Shown: positions 35,101 to 48,196, counted from the stretch's first letter. The stretch is 64,000 nt of DNA from Scortum barcoo (GCA_023238725.1 CM041534.1:20369803-20433802), one strand, 5' to 3'. The notes: generated by a model not told the origin, from the letters alone. A program made the numbers and translations.

Positions 35101-38100
35101 TTGTGTTAAAGCTGTTGTGTTTTATATTCAGGCCACGGAGGAGGACGGCAGCAGTGATGAAGATCTGGATGATGATGCCATGATGGAGCTGGATAAGGGC
35201 CTGGCAGCACTGTTCTCAGAGCAGAAGAAGAAGACCCAGGCCAAGAAGGATGAAAAGACAAAACTTCAGAAGGAGAAGATGCTGGTCCGAGACTTTAAGA
35301 TCAAGGTGCCTCAGTTTGTTGTTTTGTAGAGGAAAATGTGCATGTTTGTTATCTTAACCACAGTCGGGTTAGAGGACTTGTGTCATCTTCATCTGTGTTT
35401 AGCTTAGCAAAAAGACTAGAAACAAGGGAAAACCATCAAAAGTAAAATAAAAAAAGTACATCTTCCACCAAACACAAACCTGTCTCACTCTCTTGTTTGT
35501 CTTCTCTCCCTGTTGTAGGTGTTGGATCTGGTTGAGGTGTTCGTGGCCCGGCAGGCCGGCAGTCCTCTTGTGTTGGGTTTGGTGGAGCCTCTGCTCACCA
35601 TCATCGACAGAGGAATGAGCTCGGACAGCGACCAGCAGGAGCAGGACTTCCTCCGCCGAGCTGCAGATATCTTCAGGTGAGACGCCTCAGCCGTGAACTA
35701 AGCAGCTGGTTCTTTGTTTTTTATTGACGTGGTGATTATGTGTTTTGTTTGAAACTATTCGAGATTGTTTTTATCCACCAGAGATCAGCTCACGAACATT
35801 AGGTCCAATACTGTGTTGTCTCTTGCACAGATTTTAGTTCTTTTAATGCATAACCCACCCTAAAGTGTAGGATTAACGTTCTTTTAGGTGATTTTACTGT
35901 CCTGAATTTGCATTATTTTACTGTCTTTAGTGTCATCCTGGTGATGAAAGAACCAATAAAAGTGCAAACTGATGTCTTTACAAGAAATGAGGCTGAACCT
36001 GACAAATCTTTTATCTGGAGCTGTCAGATTCAGCTTGGGTGTTTGAGCTGAATAATGTTGGAATTTACTGATTCTTACTTTGAATGACTGTAGACTTTGC
36101 CTGTTTGATTTTTCAGGAACCAGCTGTGTCGGTCCAAAGTTTACTGCAGGACCTTCGGTGACAGACAGGGGGAGCTCCATGATCTGCTGGACAAACTGAT
36201 GACCAAAACCCAGAAACTGTCCGACTCCTCCGTCTGCCTCTACTACTTCAGGTACAACTGAACGCATAGAAAATAAATGAGGACTTAATTAATCATTTTG
36301 GTCCCTTGTGGGGAAATTAGGCCATTGATACTGACAAAAATTGGAATTACATTAAAATAGAGCAAATGGAGGTTATGACCCACAACAGCATGACAATATC
36401 AGTACTAGAATGTGTGAACTGGGAATATGAAGAATGAAAAATATGAAAAATGATTGTGCGATGTAGTAGCTATGTAATGTAGCTATGTGTAATGTAGCTA
36501 TGTGTAGCTATATAAGGCTCTGTTGTGCTATATTTGGGACAATATGGTGTTAAGGACGCCATACACATACTATATTTGCATATTTGCTTTTGCAGACCTC
36601 AGAAGTGTGTTTCCGAGGTCTTGAATTAAATACCAGAGCCCTGACAGGTTAAAAGTTTTTGCCTCGGGTGTTTTGTTGATGTTGAACTGTCCTTGCAGTG
36701 CATCTCTGTACGTGGTGAAAGTGCTGCGTGGAGCTCCGCCCACTGACTCAAAGGAGGAGGCCGACGGAGCTGCAGTGACTGACGTATGTTCACACACACT
36801 GATTGATTGTCTTCATGGTTGAAAACACATTCAACCAAGCATTTTTATCCACACACAGTCACACACAGCTCAGGCCAAGCTTTCCCTTTGCTTTTAGGTC
36901 AGTAGACCGATGATAATTAAATATTTACAGGTATGGAATTGTTACCGCAGCATTTTAGTCTCTCATATTATGTCCAGACCTGCACCAGATAAATTCCAGG
37001 TCTGTTCCTGGATTTTACTGGGTCAGGAAGTGGGTCAGTCCTGGATAACTTGGCCCTCTTTGAGCCTCTTCTACACACACATTTAGTTTTTTTTTCATTT
37101 TGTTGTTGGTTTTTTTTGTTAGTTTTTTAGTTTTTATATTTTGTGTCAGTAATTTTTCAGAAAATATTGCCATTTGTGTTTTTTTTTTCTTCTCTATAAT
37201 ATGATATGATAATACATGATAACGATAACGGTTTTGCACTGGTCGGACAAAACGTAATGTTAAAAGACATTTACAGACATTGTTTATTGCAGTCCAAAAT
37301 CCCACTGTGCATCATACACATATTTTTCTGAAAAAGTCACAAATAGTGGTAATTACAACAAGGGAAAGGGCACTTAACATGGCATTAGAATGAAAACATT
37401 TTCTTTCTTCCTGGTAGCATTATCTGTCCAGGTAATTTTTGTGTTATTTGTTCAAGTTTAGAGATACCTGTCTCTTCTAACTTTATTTAACCAGGAATTT
37501 TCACAGCAGACATTTTGACTTGTCACAGCAGGAAAAGCAAAAGTGTGACCAGTAACATCAAAAGTCTTAGTGAGCCAGCGTGAACAATACCAGGACCCTG
37601 AAACTGAAAACACTTACTTATATCAGCTCCTGCAATGAAAGAAAAGCTCATCTTTCCTGCTGTGTGTGTGTGTGCAGTTGAGGTTCACAGGCAACGTGGA
37701 CGTGGATCGGGTCTCCACCGTCTTCAGAGAGGCTCTGAGCTCCTTCATGAGCCGGAGGAAGAGCCCTCTGACCGCTCAGATGTTCACAGACTTGTTCAAC
37801 AGATTCCCCGTGAGTACAGCGGCACACCACAGCACCAACGTTAGTTCAAGTCACTGTTACATCACCACCTGCAGTAACTAATACAGTTTGTTGGTTTTGC
37901 TTTGTTTTTCAGTTTTTGTGTGTGAACCTGTTGGATGTAGTAGTGCAGCACATCACATCTGGAGTCAGAGTGCACCAACAGGTAAAGATTTCTGACCTTT
38001 TTGTTTATGTAGCAGAATGATGAAAAATGAAAGAGGAGGAAATAAAACATACAGGAAAAAATGTTCACAAATAACAGAGTAAAAGTTCCAGTAAAAGGCA

Positions 38101-41100
38101 GAGAAATAAAACTAGTTCGACATCCTGTAAAGAGATAAAAACATACCACATTAACATTTCCTGCCTAAATAAATAGCTCTTAAGTATATGCAGCATATCT
38201 AATGTAACTGGGCTGCATATTCCTAAGACTTGGAGTCGCTGATAGCAGTTTTGCCCACTTGTTTTGTGGACTGGTTTGGGAACAGTTTAAATGATGGTTG
38301 GTAAGGAGTTATAAAGTGCGAGAAGGTGCTGAATCATCATGTGAGTAGAAAGACTTTAAGATCAGTTTAAAAAGAAATGTCAAGCCAGTGTAAGGTCCTA
38401 AAAACAGCAGTAATGTGCTCTCATTTCCTGGTCTTTCTGGTCTAGGCAATGAAGAGAGCATTAGTCTGCAGGGTTAAAAGCATGAATCAGTTTGCTTTCT
38501 TAAAATCAGCCTCACTTTAGCAACATCTCTCCGGTGGAAGAAGGCTGTCTGGGTCACTTTGCTCCTGTCTGCTTCAAGCCTAAATCAGAGACCAAGACTT
38601 TTTTTGATTTCTGATTCCGTCTGGTGAGTCAGGTGCCCTTCAAAAAGCATCTCTCTCTTTCATTTCGCTCCAAGCAGCAGGATCTCTGTTTTATCCTCAC
38701 TAAATGTGAAAAGTTTGCGACTCATCCCTGTTTTTATGGAGGCCGAGTAGACAGTCAAAGACGACGGGCTGTTTGGATTAGTTGGCTCAACAGACAAGCA
38801 TAGTTGGGAATCAGCTTTAACTTGTGACATGTAAGATTTACACCTGTATATAGCTCCAATCAGCTGTACGTGTTGGCCTCTTGTCCTAACGCATTTCACC
38901 AAATCAAATCTCAGTGAACCTAAACTGCACCACCTCTGTGTCTGAGTCGTATGAAGTTGTCCGTTATTCGTATTTATCTACATGTAAAAAGTTCTGACAA
39001 ACACAAAAGAAAAACCTCCTTCATCTGTCTCGGCTGCTGGATATTCATTCATCTCCAGCTCTGTCTCCTGTTTTATGATTCATGTGTATGTTAAGACTTC
39101 CTGTTGATGGACTTTGTCTGTGTGTGTGTTTAGGGCCAAGCGTGTGTGCTGGTGTTGCGGGCGATGCAGAACAGGGAGGTCCAGCAGCTGCTGAGCGGCG
39201 ATCAGTGGGCGGAGCTCTGTGCGAAGGTCGCAGGTCAGCTGGTGGCGGTAGGTCAACACGGCTCTCCATCACAGAATTAACATCAAGCGTGGAAGGAAGG
39301 AAGGAGGTGTTTGAGTCATTTTACAGAAGATTACAGCAATTCAGCTTGAGCGAGGTGTTTTTCTGTCCAAACAGTGTGAACAGAATATTTTAAAATTATG
39401 AAAAATGTTTATTATGTAGACTACAGCGTCAATCCTTAATTATTATTCACCTTAATAATGATTAGGTGGTTTAGACTTTGCCCAATAGTTCAAATTAAAG
39501 TGACCCTAATCAGTATTTTAATATTAACAGTCGATCAGATAACTCTGTGTAATGAGAATTTTATCACCCGATTCTCCAGTTCCCCTCAGCTCCACAGAGC
39601 TTTTTTCAGCTTGTTGTTTTGGTTTTTACGGCTCGCTGCTTTACTGTTTTGGTGCACTCTCTCATCAGTTTCATTACCAGAAGCAGCAGGAAGCTGTTTA
39701 TGGTTAAAAGACTTCAATAAGCACACTACCTGTTCAGCCATAAACAACAAACAAAGTTAGAAACTATTAAGGCTGGTGAACATAGTGGAGCAGCCAAAAA
39801 GATAGATGTTTCCCTTTAGGAGTTTGTGGAGACCAAAAATGGAGCTAAAATAGAGAGAATATTGGACTTTTATGTCTTTGGTGTCAGAAACACAACTTCA
39901 AATAAATGATGATGTTGCTCCATGTCTGGATGTGTAAATAATAAAAAAAAAAAAAAATTAAAAAGTTCATAACTTTATAAAGTCACAATATGTAAAATAA
40001 GCTGTATCTTATATATAAGATACTTGTATAGTACCAGGGCTTGTTTTTACCCCTTTAAACTCTGTAAACCTCTGAACTAATTAAAAGTCATTTTTCTGTG
40101 TGTTAGATAGCACGAGGCCATAATTACACATCAGTTCTTTCTCTCTAAATGGAGACGTTCAAACACCAGCATCCTTTGCGCTTGTGCAAATTTGAATTAT
40201 ATTGTTCTGGAAGGTTTATGAAATTGCTTCGCGCAGTGATAAATGATGATTAGAGGCAATAATACGCTCGCCGTCCTCTGTGTGTCTTCGGGACAGCTGA
40301 GGGTAAAGACGCACGTAATTATATGCTTCTGTAATTCTTCACCAAAAAAAACACCTCACCAACTATTTGTCTTAGACAAAAAAATGGACCTGCCAAACAG
40401 CACGACTCCTCTGAAAGGTTTTTTAAACTCTTTTTGAACCAGTTGCCAAATAAATCTCTTATATAAGATGTAAATTCAGTCCTCGTTTTCAGAGCTGCTT
40501 ATTAAGCTTTGTTCCGAGAACAGTTTTCGTCCATGAATTGTCCAAAATTACTTTTTTCACTTTACTTTAAGTCTTTATATTAAATCCCCCATCTAACTTT
40601 TATAAATAAAAGTTTGTCACCACTGGTATAGTATTATAAGCAGGTATGTGTTTATCAGTGTATTAGTCATCAAATATAACATCTCATGTGAAGCGCTGAG
40701 GCTGCTGTATAAACAGCTGACAAAATAATAAAACACAGTTTTAGTAGTAATATAAAATATATCTTCATAGGAGAATTTACACATGTTGACAAATACTGTA
40801 CTATTTAAAGAACGCTTAAAAAGGCCCATAGCTGCATACAACCACATTATAGTGTGTTGTTAAATGTTTTTATACTGCTTATAAAGGCTATTATAGGAAG
40901 AATTAAAGTAAGGTGTTACCACATGCAAAAATGTCTAAATGTGAATTTATAAAACCTGTAACATGTTTGCTGAGTTTGATGAAAAAATGCTCTTTATTGT
41001 GGGCCGACTCTTGGGTCAAGGTCATCAAATCAGAGGTGGGTGACGAGGACTCGATCAGCTGATGATGAGGCCGACATGGAAGCAGTCTAACCCCTCTTTG

Positions 41101-42927
41101 TCTTCTTCCCTCCAGAGTCTTCAGCAGGTCGATCAAACTGAGAGCAAGGTGGTGAAGGAGAAGGTGGTGAAAACTGTGGAGCTCTGTCAGTTCCTGGTCA
41201 AACATGTTCACCAGCAGGTAGGTGGTGTGAGGATGAAATAATCAGAGGGAAACTGCTGACGTTGTTTCAGTCCAGACTCAAGTCTCTGCTTGTCCTGGTC
41301 TGTGTAGAAGGTGTCTGTGGACCTGGAGCCCCTTCAGAAAGTCCTGCAGTCCCTGACCAGCATCATCCCTTTCAAGAAGACCGGCAAGCTGGAGGACACC
41401 TACTGGGCCGTGATGAAACACTTTGGAGTCACGTGAGTTACATCAGCATTTCTGAAGTTTAGGTGCATACACGTTAGAAACCACATTATCAGGTGTCCTC
41501 AATAAACAGATTTATTACCCAGCACACAAACAGCTCCCTTATTTTAGACTGTTTTAATGAACATGGATGTAAAGACACATACAAAGATGTCGTATACAGG
41601 TGCCAAAATTTAAAAAATGACAACATTAAAGGTCTGCACACTGAGTTCAACAAGAAGAGTTAGACAAGAAATATTATTAAATCCACAGGAGGAGAGGAAG
41701 GGCTCAATGCCTTAAGTCATATCTTAAGACCTTTCAGTTCATTTTTACCTTTATTACTGTTAGATGGTACTGCTGTTTCTTACAACCACTTGGACTGATG
41801 CTGCAGTTACAGGACAGGCTCTGTGATGCAGACAGAGTTTTTCCATACAGCACAAACATGTCTGAATTTTAGAGCAGTTAAATGTCAGTGTCAGTGAGAC
41901 AGTTTATTTCAGATACAAGGATGCATTTCTGTGTGTAAATGTTTATCCCATGTAGGAAGGAAAACCTTAAAAATTTGAGCTAAAAAGATTTAGGAGCCCA
42001 CAAAGAGAAGAACTACTACATTTTGTTCTGGTTTGATTGCAGTCCCTCACCAACACTGACTGGAAGGACACTTTGCATTTAGCTGTAGGTTTTATGTTGT
42101 AAATCCTTAGAAGCCCATTTGTGCTAATTATGAGGGATGATGTAATCTGTAAATCATTCTTATGAGAAATGTTCTTGAAATAATGAGTTAGTGTCTTAAA
42201 CTCATACTAATTATTTCAAGATAGTTGAATAATAGGATTTTTTATTCATCACATAGGCAGAAATGGGCTATAAATACTACTACATTTAGTAACAAAGTTT
42301 ATATCGACCACTGAAAACAGACATTTGATTACATATTTCTTCATTACATTTATAGCTTAATTGATAACTTAGGTAATTCATAATTTCTTAATTAACCCAA
42401 GGAATGGATGTGATGATGCTCCTGGCTAATCAGTTAAATCAGCTCTTTTTACAATACAAACATAAACTCCTCCCAGGATTATTTTACCACAGGGCTCACA
42501 TATTTCTTTGTAATGCAAGATGTGTTTTTTGTGTACTTGAACTTCTGTGTTGACCTTGTGTGTGTGTTTTCATGTTTACATTCACAGGAAACCCAAAGTG
42601 GAAAAGATGAAGCCCGACAAGGAGGGCGACCAACAGCAAGCTCCCAAGAAGAAGAAAGGCTTTCTGCCAGAAACAAAAAAGCGTAAAAAGCGCAGTAAGC
42701 CTGTTTTAGAGCCAGCAGCAGACACCTCCACCTCCGGAGACAAAGCGGGAGCTGACAAAGGACAAGCCAAAAAGAAACACGACAAGAAAACAAAACAGAA
42801 ACGACCAGCCGACGGCGCCGCGGCCTCTCAGCCTAACCCCGCCAAGAAGAGCAAGACACAGTCTGAGAGCAACCCGGCCAAGAAGAAGAAGAAGAAACAA
42901 AAGAAAGCAGGAGGAGGGCAAATGTAA
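26131..42927 (+). CDS. mybbp1a: Myb-binding protein 1A, nucleolar (27 exons, 1278 aa)
   Basis: Exons: 26131-26307, 27463-27558, 28199-28282, 28361-28435, 28860-28967, 29180-29370, 29580-29747, 30252-30369, 30527-30816, 30920-31030, 31116-31241, 31605-31811, 31922-32030, 32207-32300, 33109-33269, 34044-34154, 34268-34444, 35132-35305, 35519-35676, 36117-36251, 36699-36783, 37678-37809, 37913-37981, 39134-39247, 41116-41217, 41308-41432, 42588-42927; 3837 nt and every junction keeps frame. Seen: FLDFFWDLAKPDQE near the start, LFGNLFGVLALHQS, HYGEHVVSAQ, SSLTNQGYPVVPSVWRVV, a long helical-repeat body, an acidic Asp/Glu tract in exons 16-18 (about residues 725-815), then LQKEKMLVRDFKIKVLDLVE, and a Lys-rich tail with KKKKGFLPETKKRKKR. 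All match vertebrate MYBBP1A in order. Known role: nucleolar factor in ribosome biogenesis, binding Myb and other transcription factors and p53. The basic tail is the likely nucleolar-targeting region. Odd: exon 4's donor is duplicated (see 28417-28468). Confidence 0.97.
26385..26960 (+). repeat. Locally repeated TACTTTTACTT-type element in mybbp1a intron 1
   Basis: Three related stretches begin at about 26385, 26570 and 26720. They share AGAAGAAGTA, TTTACTGCAG, AAGGAAAAGTT, TTGTATTATAA and AAAGTACTTA in order. It looks like nested or tandemly duplicated copies of the dispersed teleost repeat. Confidence 0.6.
28417..28468 (+). repeat. mybbp1a: 26-bp tandem duplication spanning the exon 4 splice donor of mybbp1a
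   Basis: GTCCAGCCGCCTCTCTAAAG plus TAAGAA (28417-28442) is repeated exactly at 28443-28468. Each copy contains the donor AAA|GTAAGA, at 28436 and 28462. Use of the first keeps frame with exon 5; use of the second would add 26 nt and shift frame. Confidence 0.95.
32800..32967 (+). repeat. Dispersed repeat (GGTGAACTTAGTGGAGCATT type), copy upstream of mybbp1a exon 15
   Basis: Begins AAAAGCCACAGTACGATACC and runs to GAAGTGTTGTT. Related to copies at 33477-33653, 39640-39935 and (inverted) 53970-54270. Nearly identical to the 33477 copy, so the two probably arose by local duplication. Confidence 0.8.
33477..33653 (+). repeat. Dispersed repeat, copy downstream of mybbp1a exon 15
   Basis: Same orientation as the copy at 32800-32967. 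About 125 bases differ by only a few substitutions, plus an ACTAATAGAA insertion near the 3' part. The pair flanks exon 15 as direct repeats. Confidence 0.8.
34690..34990 (+). repeat. Teleost repeat of the GAGTATCTCAACAA / CATCAGGTCAAAA type
   Basis: In mybbp1a intron 17: TTTGGTCCAAACTTGAGTAT, CTCAACAAATCTTCGATCAG, AGAGGATGAATCCTGTGACT and CACCACCATCAGGTCAAAAG appear in the order I know from an abundant fish repeat. An inverted piece is at about 53755-53830. Confidence 0.55.
38270..38830 (-). mobile_element. Decayed LINE reverse-transcriptase fragment (L2/CR1-like) in mybbp1a intron 23
   Basis: Reading the minus strand from about 38820 downwards gives KADSQLCLSVEP (degraded form of the catalytic YADDTQLYLSF block), then SIKTGMSRKLFTFSEDKTE and ILLLGAK, then, after stops and shifts, TQTAFFHRRDVAKVR, corresponding to the SAFFHLRNIARLR block, and farther TGLTFLFKLILKSFY like the LHWLPVSFRIDFKIL block. 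The order and spacing match the C-terminal half of an L2-type RT. The catalytic Asp pair is broken and several stops are present, so it is dead. It is antisense to mybbp1a. The RT thumb side continues towards 38270. Confidence 0.75.
39640..39935 (+). repeat. Dispersed repeat (GGTGAACATAGTGGAGCA type), longest copy
   Basis: In mybbp1a intron 24. Contains GGCTGGTGAACATAGTGGAG, GATGTTTCCCTTTAGGAGTT, TGTGGAGACCAAAAATGGAG and AAATGATGATGTTGCTCCAT, ending before a poly(A) run at about 39942. Shares its core with the copies at 32800, 33477 and 53970. Confidence 0.6.
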
Positions 42928-43103
42928 AGTGGACACTGCTATTTAAATATTAATTTGTTTTAAAGAGGCTTTTTCTGTTCATTTTTCTACTGTCTGTGCT
43001 GTTTTCTTAGCTGCCGCTTCATTTCGGTATATAAGTTCCATATTAAACACTTCATATGTCTGCGAAGTGAATTAAGGTGGAGTATTTTTCTAATGTCTAT
43101 AAC

Positions 43104-43109
43104 AATAAA
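43104..43109 (+). other. mybbp1a: mybbp1a polyadenylation signal
   Basis: AATAAA about 175 bases after the stop codon at 42925-42927. Confidence 0.65.
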
Positions 43110-46100
43110 TTCAAATTTCTTTTCCTGGAAATGTATCACAACTCTGCTCTCGCTTCAGAACAGTTCTGTCAGCTTTGTTATGAACCATTAATGAGACACA
43201 TTTGTGAAATGTAAAAAACAAGAAGACATTGAACATTAAATTACAGAGTGAAAGCTCACAGTCATGCTCCCACAGGCCCAACCAGCCCACACACAGAAAA
43301 TAAAAGTCCCTTTCATGATCACTTACTCAGACCATTTGATATTTCTGCAGTGAATATGATGGTCTCCAATTTTAATGTTGTCACCTACTACAGGATAGAT
43401 AATAAGTCAAATATACAGCTTATTAACATTAAATTCTTATACTACTCACAGACTTGCTGTTGTCATCCTTAATGATGATTGTGCTTCATTCAGGTTTTAG
43501 CAGCATTTTGCTAAAAAGCATTTAAATTAATGCAAAATGTTTGACCTTAGCTCTCTGTAGAGCTGTACTGAGCACTTTAATCTAATGTAGTCAGACTTCT
43601 TTAAGCGAGGATCTGTTTTTCTTTTCTTTTTTTGTATGTGGAATGAACCAAAAATTGGATTTCAACCCTGACCACCAGAATCAGCTCCCTACGTCTGCCA
43701 AGTGTATTCATTGTTACGACTACTCCCAAGGGCCTTCGCTAAAAGACCCGCAAGGACACCTCTCTGTGTCAGATGTATGGACCAACAGATATGCATCCCT
43801 GTGGCAAAACATTAGTAGGAAAAATGTCACTGGCCTTGTGATTGTTGCAAGTCTTTGTGCCGTAAACTAAGGTGAGCAAACACACAGACGCCTAATTCAG
43901 CTATCAGAAAAATGATGCAATGTCTCACAAATGGATTACAGGACGTGAAGCCCTGCCGCCATAAATCTGCAGCACTGCCAGGCAGGCTGCAACCCCATCC
44001 ATCAGTCATCTCATCTTAAAGCCCCTCTTCACTTCAGTGGTTGGTCCAACAAAAATGACGTGTTGTTTGGTCCTGTACTCACAGTGCGTAACGCTGTGTT
44101 GTCTGGTGTCCCGCTGTCTCAGAAGACCCGAGCACGATGAATACAAATCATATACTGATTAATATTAAAACACTAGACAAATGAGTGAAAGTGAGCCAGG
44201 AGGGACATTGAGTTTGTATAAGGCAGGTAAGAGGGCCTGAATCTGCAGGAAAACAGACCAAGACTTGCTTAAACCAATAACATTTTAATCTTAAAGCATT
44301 TATAATGTTATGTAACCTACTATTTTAATTCTTTATTAACTGTGGATCAGTCATACTTTTATGTGAAAGGGGTAAGTTTCCCTCATCTCTACAGAATTTT
44401 ATATGACAAACATTCCCATGAATGTCAGTACACAAACCTTCTTTTTAATACGTCCAGTTCTTGTTGAGATATGGTCGTGAAACACATACTGGCATTGCCG
44501 TCTCTAAAAGGCTAGCCATGGATATAATGGGAAATAATAATGAGAGATGGGTTGCAGAACAACTATATATGTATCAGATGGTTGAACTGAGGATCATGTT
44601 CAGTAGCTGAAGTAAAGCTTTGACCATAGAAAAATGACACAAGCTTTGAACAAGGCTGCTATTATTTCTCCACAGAGCGGTGGATGTACTTGTCTGAGTT
44701 TCTGGTTCTGCACCCTCGCAGCCACAGCTTAAACCTGCAGTAATGAAGCATTTAAACAGACACTGGTGGTGACAAATCATCCACCTCGAACCCTGACAGC
44801 AGGGGTGAGAATAGGAGCAGCGGTGTCCTCTCTCCCTGACAGTGAACTGTCACTTGTCATCACTCTGAGTTGAGATATAGAGCGCAAAACCAATCTACTA
44901 ATGCAGCTCTGTGGAATAATAAGAGTGAGCTGTAAAGTCGAGGGCAAAGTCTTGTCAATATGACAAAACTGAGACTGAATGCATGTCTGGTTTATCCATC
45001 CAACTTATTTAATAATTTAATTCCTCTGGATTCATGCTGCAAAAAGTGGACTATGAACATTTTATTCTTAAATCCACAATGTGAGGAGTTTATCATTCTA
45101 GTTTTTTTCTTCACCCATGTTGCTTTAATGAAATTGTGGCCCTTTGGAGTCGAATGCTCCACAGCAGGCAGGTTGGCAGGCTGCTGGCAGGGTGTTTTAT
45201 ATCGAGTGAAGCTGGAAACCCATTAATTAGTGCAGCCAGTAGTTTACTTACCTGGGCTTGTAGGAACAACCTGAGTTTAGTTTGTCCTCTCCACCCCTCC
45301 ACCGCCTCTTTGGAGGAGGCCCAAATCTGCATGCCTCACACAGTCTGACTGCCCTGTTAAACACTGCTGTGCTGAAATCTTCCCGTTGCTGTAGAAATAA
45401 TTTAAAGGATCATACCCTTTTTTCTTCTCACTGTCTGTAAATCTCAAACTGAATATTTTACAATAATCATGACCAGTTCCAAAGAAAGACAAGAAGAACA
45501 AGCCTGTGTGTGTTCAACCAAGAGGCTGTGGAAATGGGAGAGGTAAACAGCCAACTCAGTCCAAGTTTCAAGTGTCTGCACTTCTTCAAACTTCCTAGAA
45601 ATGAAAGTCTATGAATGTAGAGAAGACTGATATAAACACATTCAGGAAAAAAAGCAAACAACTCTGGATACAGTGTGTGTTCAGCAGATAAGATTCAAAA
45701 CAGCAAGTACAAGAGAATAAATTTAAATGAAAAGTAAAAACCCTCAAAGCCTTCCAAAAAGCCCCATTAGTGGCGGCACTGATGAGAGACTTCCTGCTAC
45801 CGGGGCCAGAAATGTAAAGTTCCTCCTGTGTGTGGCACTGGGGAAAAGGCCCACAGGGTCAATAAACAAGAATTAAAAAAAGGAAGTAAAACTTAAAACC
45901 CCGTAAACACAAGAGTTCATCCACAAGGGAACAAATGTTCACTGAATGTATCCCCAAATCGTTCTATTCCATTAACTGGATACCATTTGTCTGAAGCAGC
46001 ACACACATTTCACACAACCAATAACGCTATAATAAACAGCCTCAGAGGATCTAATCCACTCACCAGCCAACCAGCGTCCCTTGCAAAGTCTCTCTGCAGC

Positions 46101-46360
46101 ACTGAGGAGCCGACCCCCCTGGGACAACAAACCCCTGAAAACTGGCCTCATTAATTCTAAATTAGGCTATACACAATAACTAGGCTATTCCCAGAGCAAA
46201 CTTATATCACAAAGAAGCCCCCCTCCCCTCCCTCTCCCTTTCAAATGCAGCTCTATATGTGTGACAGCAATTAACAGCAGTCCTGATTATATATATATAA
46301 TCATATATCCCCAACTAATAACCTTAATGATCTTCACCACCCCTAACAACGTTAGGAACC
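43110..46360. other. Intergenic sequence after mybbp1a
   Basis: Only short random ORFs without recognisable domains. No recognised repeat with confidence and no RNA gene. Composition is ordinary AT-rich fish intergenic DNA, with a short palindromic AT run (ATTATATATATATAATCATA) near 46285. Confidence 0.5.
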
Positions 46361-47110
46361 GATTGATGACATCAATGCCTAACCACTGACATCCATTCAT
46401 TCCTACCCACTGAACTTAATCCATTCCTAGACATTCAAATCATACATCCATTGACCTCTACTTATTCCCAGACTCTGACCGTCATCCAGTCCCAACCACT
46501 GACCTCCATCTATTCACTTAAACCACTTAACATCACCCTCTCCTCCATCCATTTTAATCACTTGCCTTCATTTTGCTCTAGCCATTGACTTCCATGCATT
46601 TAACGCTACTGAAGACTACTAACCCACTCACTTCCATCCATTCCTAGCCACCTGTTTTCACTAATTTCTATCTACTAAAACGACCCTCCACCACTGATCT
46701 CCATTCATTATTCCTCCATCTATTCCAACCACTTACTTCCATTAATTCCCTGCCACTGATCTCCATGGATTGCTAGCTATGGATTGCTACTAACTGACTT
46801 ACCACTGATTTTCATCCATTCCTAGCCACTGATTTCCATTGATTTTTTTTGCCACTGAAATGCATCCATTCTTAGTGACCTACCACCACTGACCTCCATC
46901 TATTTCTCTCCACTTAACCTCCTTCCATCCCAACGACCTGCTGCGACTACTCTGCATCCATTCCTGTCCCCTGACCTTCATCAATCCCCAGCCCTCCCTG
47001 AGCGTCACCGACCACCCTCCTCTCCTGGCCACCGACTCGCACCCTTTCATCCATTTTTATCTGCCAATATACATCCATTCGTCATTAACCTCCATCCAAT
47101 ATTTGCCACA
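46361..47110 (+). repeat. Degenerate ~23-bp minisatellite, pyrimidine-rich and G-poor
   Basis: The approximate consensus CCACTGACCTCCATCCATTC followed by CTA recurs more than 25 times with heavy divergence; CCACTGA and CCATYCATT words are the best kept. The plus strand is dominated by C, T and A with few G. There is no ORF of note. The copies are too diverged for recent expansion. Confidence 0.8.
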
Positions 47111-48190
47111 GCCAGCTAGCTTCACCTCTCCGCCGTCCTTCCCGGGCAAGAGGTCTTTGATCCACCCACCCCTGTCTTCCTAATATATAAAATTTAAATT
47201 CATCTTTGGCAGATGGAAACGTGTCTCACAGCCGGGTCACACAAAGAGCTTCACATTTCCATAAAAATGACTGGAAGGCAAACATATCATAATTGTATGT
47301 GGTTATGACTGCACACTCTACCTGGTCTCGGTTGCATTGAATTACATCATTTACAAGATGTCTTTTTTATTGCAGAGTGCTGTTCCATTAAATTGCTTTA
47401 GTTTTTATAATGCCTTATACTGAATACATGTGATGCTCTGCCTCCTGATGTATAAATTCTTCTGAAGGACACGTATGTTTAAATGTAGAATGCATTAGTC
47501 ATCTTTCACTGACTTACTTCCAGTCCCCCTGCAAAGATAAATGGTTTCATTCTGCTGCACTTATGCCAATGAGATAAGATAGACGGACGGTCCGTCAGTG
47601 CATCTTCCAGAGCTGGAGCCTTGCCAAAGAGTTCTTCATATTACCAGTCCTTTCTTGCCGGGGACAATTAGGAACATGGTGTCCTGGTACCTGGCCAACA
47701 CACTGACTGCTGCTGATTCACTTCCACCGACCTCCAATAAAACAGGCCGTGGTGCCGTTACAGGGAGATGTTGAGATTACGAATGGTACCTCTATGGATA
47801 ACCTTCATGTCAATAAATCACACTGAAAGATGTGAAAGATGTGCAGCAGACTCTGTTCTATATGCAGCGGGTCTGAATCTGTATTCAATATACTTTGTTC
47901 TGCAGCGTTTGCGGTGCACATGGTCCAGTGTACCACAGAAATTATGTAAGCAGTGGCAGTCCTTATGCGGGAAGGTCGTTTGTACTTGACTGGTTAAATG
48001 GATGATGTAATGAAAATCCATCCAAACATTTGCATATTGTCAAATGTCTCCTGTACAGCATTATATTGGGCGGATGTTGGATATTTTCACCAGTTAATTC
48101 AAGTGTAGTTGCACATTTCCCTGAGTGTCTTGATTTGTTAGATGATGGTGTGTTTGAGGTTACTGACACATTCAAAAGATTAACATAAGG
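47111..48190. other. Intergenic sequence between the minisatellite and the C11orf87-like gene
   Basis: No coding signal, repeat or RNA gene recognised. It borders the probable 3' end of the minus-strand gene. Confidence 0.45.
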
Positions 48191-48196
48191 TAAGTA

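Noticed and set aside
42547..42587. Extension of the last mybbp1a exon upstream to the ATG at 42547
   Set aside because: A good acceptor (TTCACAG ending 42587) and frame continuity with exon 26 show that the exon starts at 42588.
43643..43870. 75-codon ORF downstream of mybbp1a
   Set aside because: No domain, no promoter or splice context, and length expected by chance in this composition.
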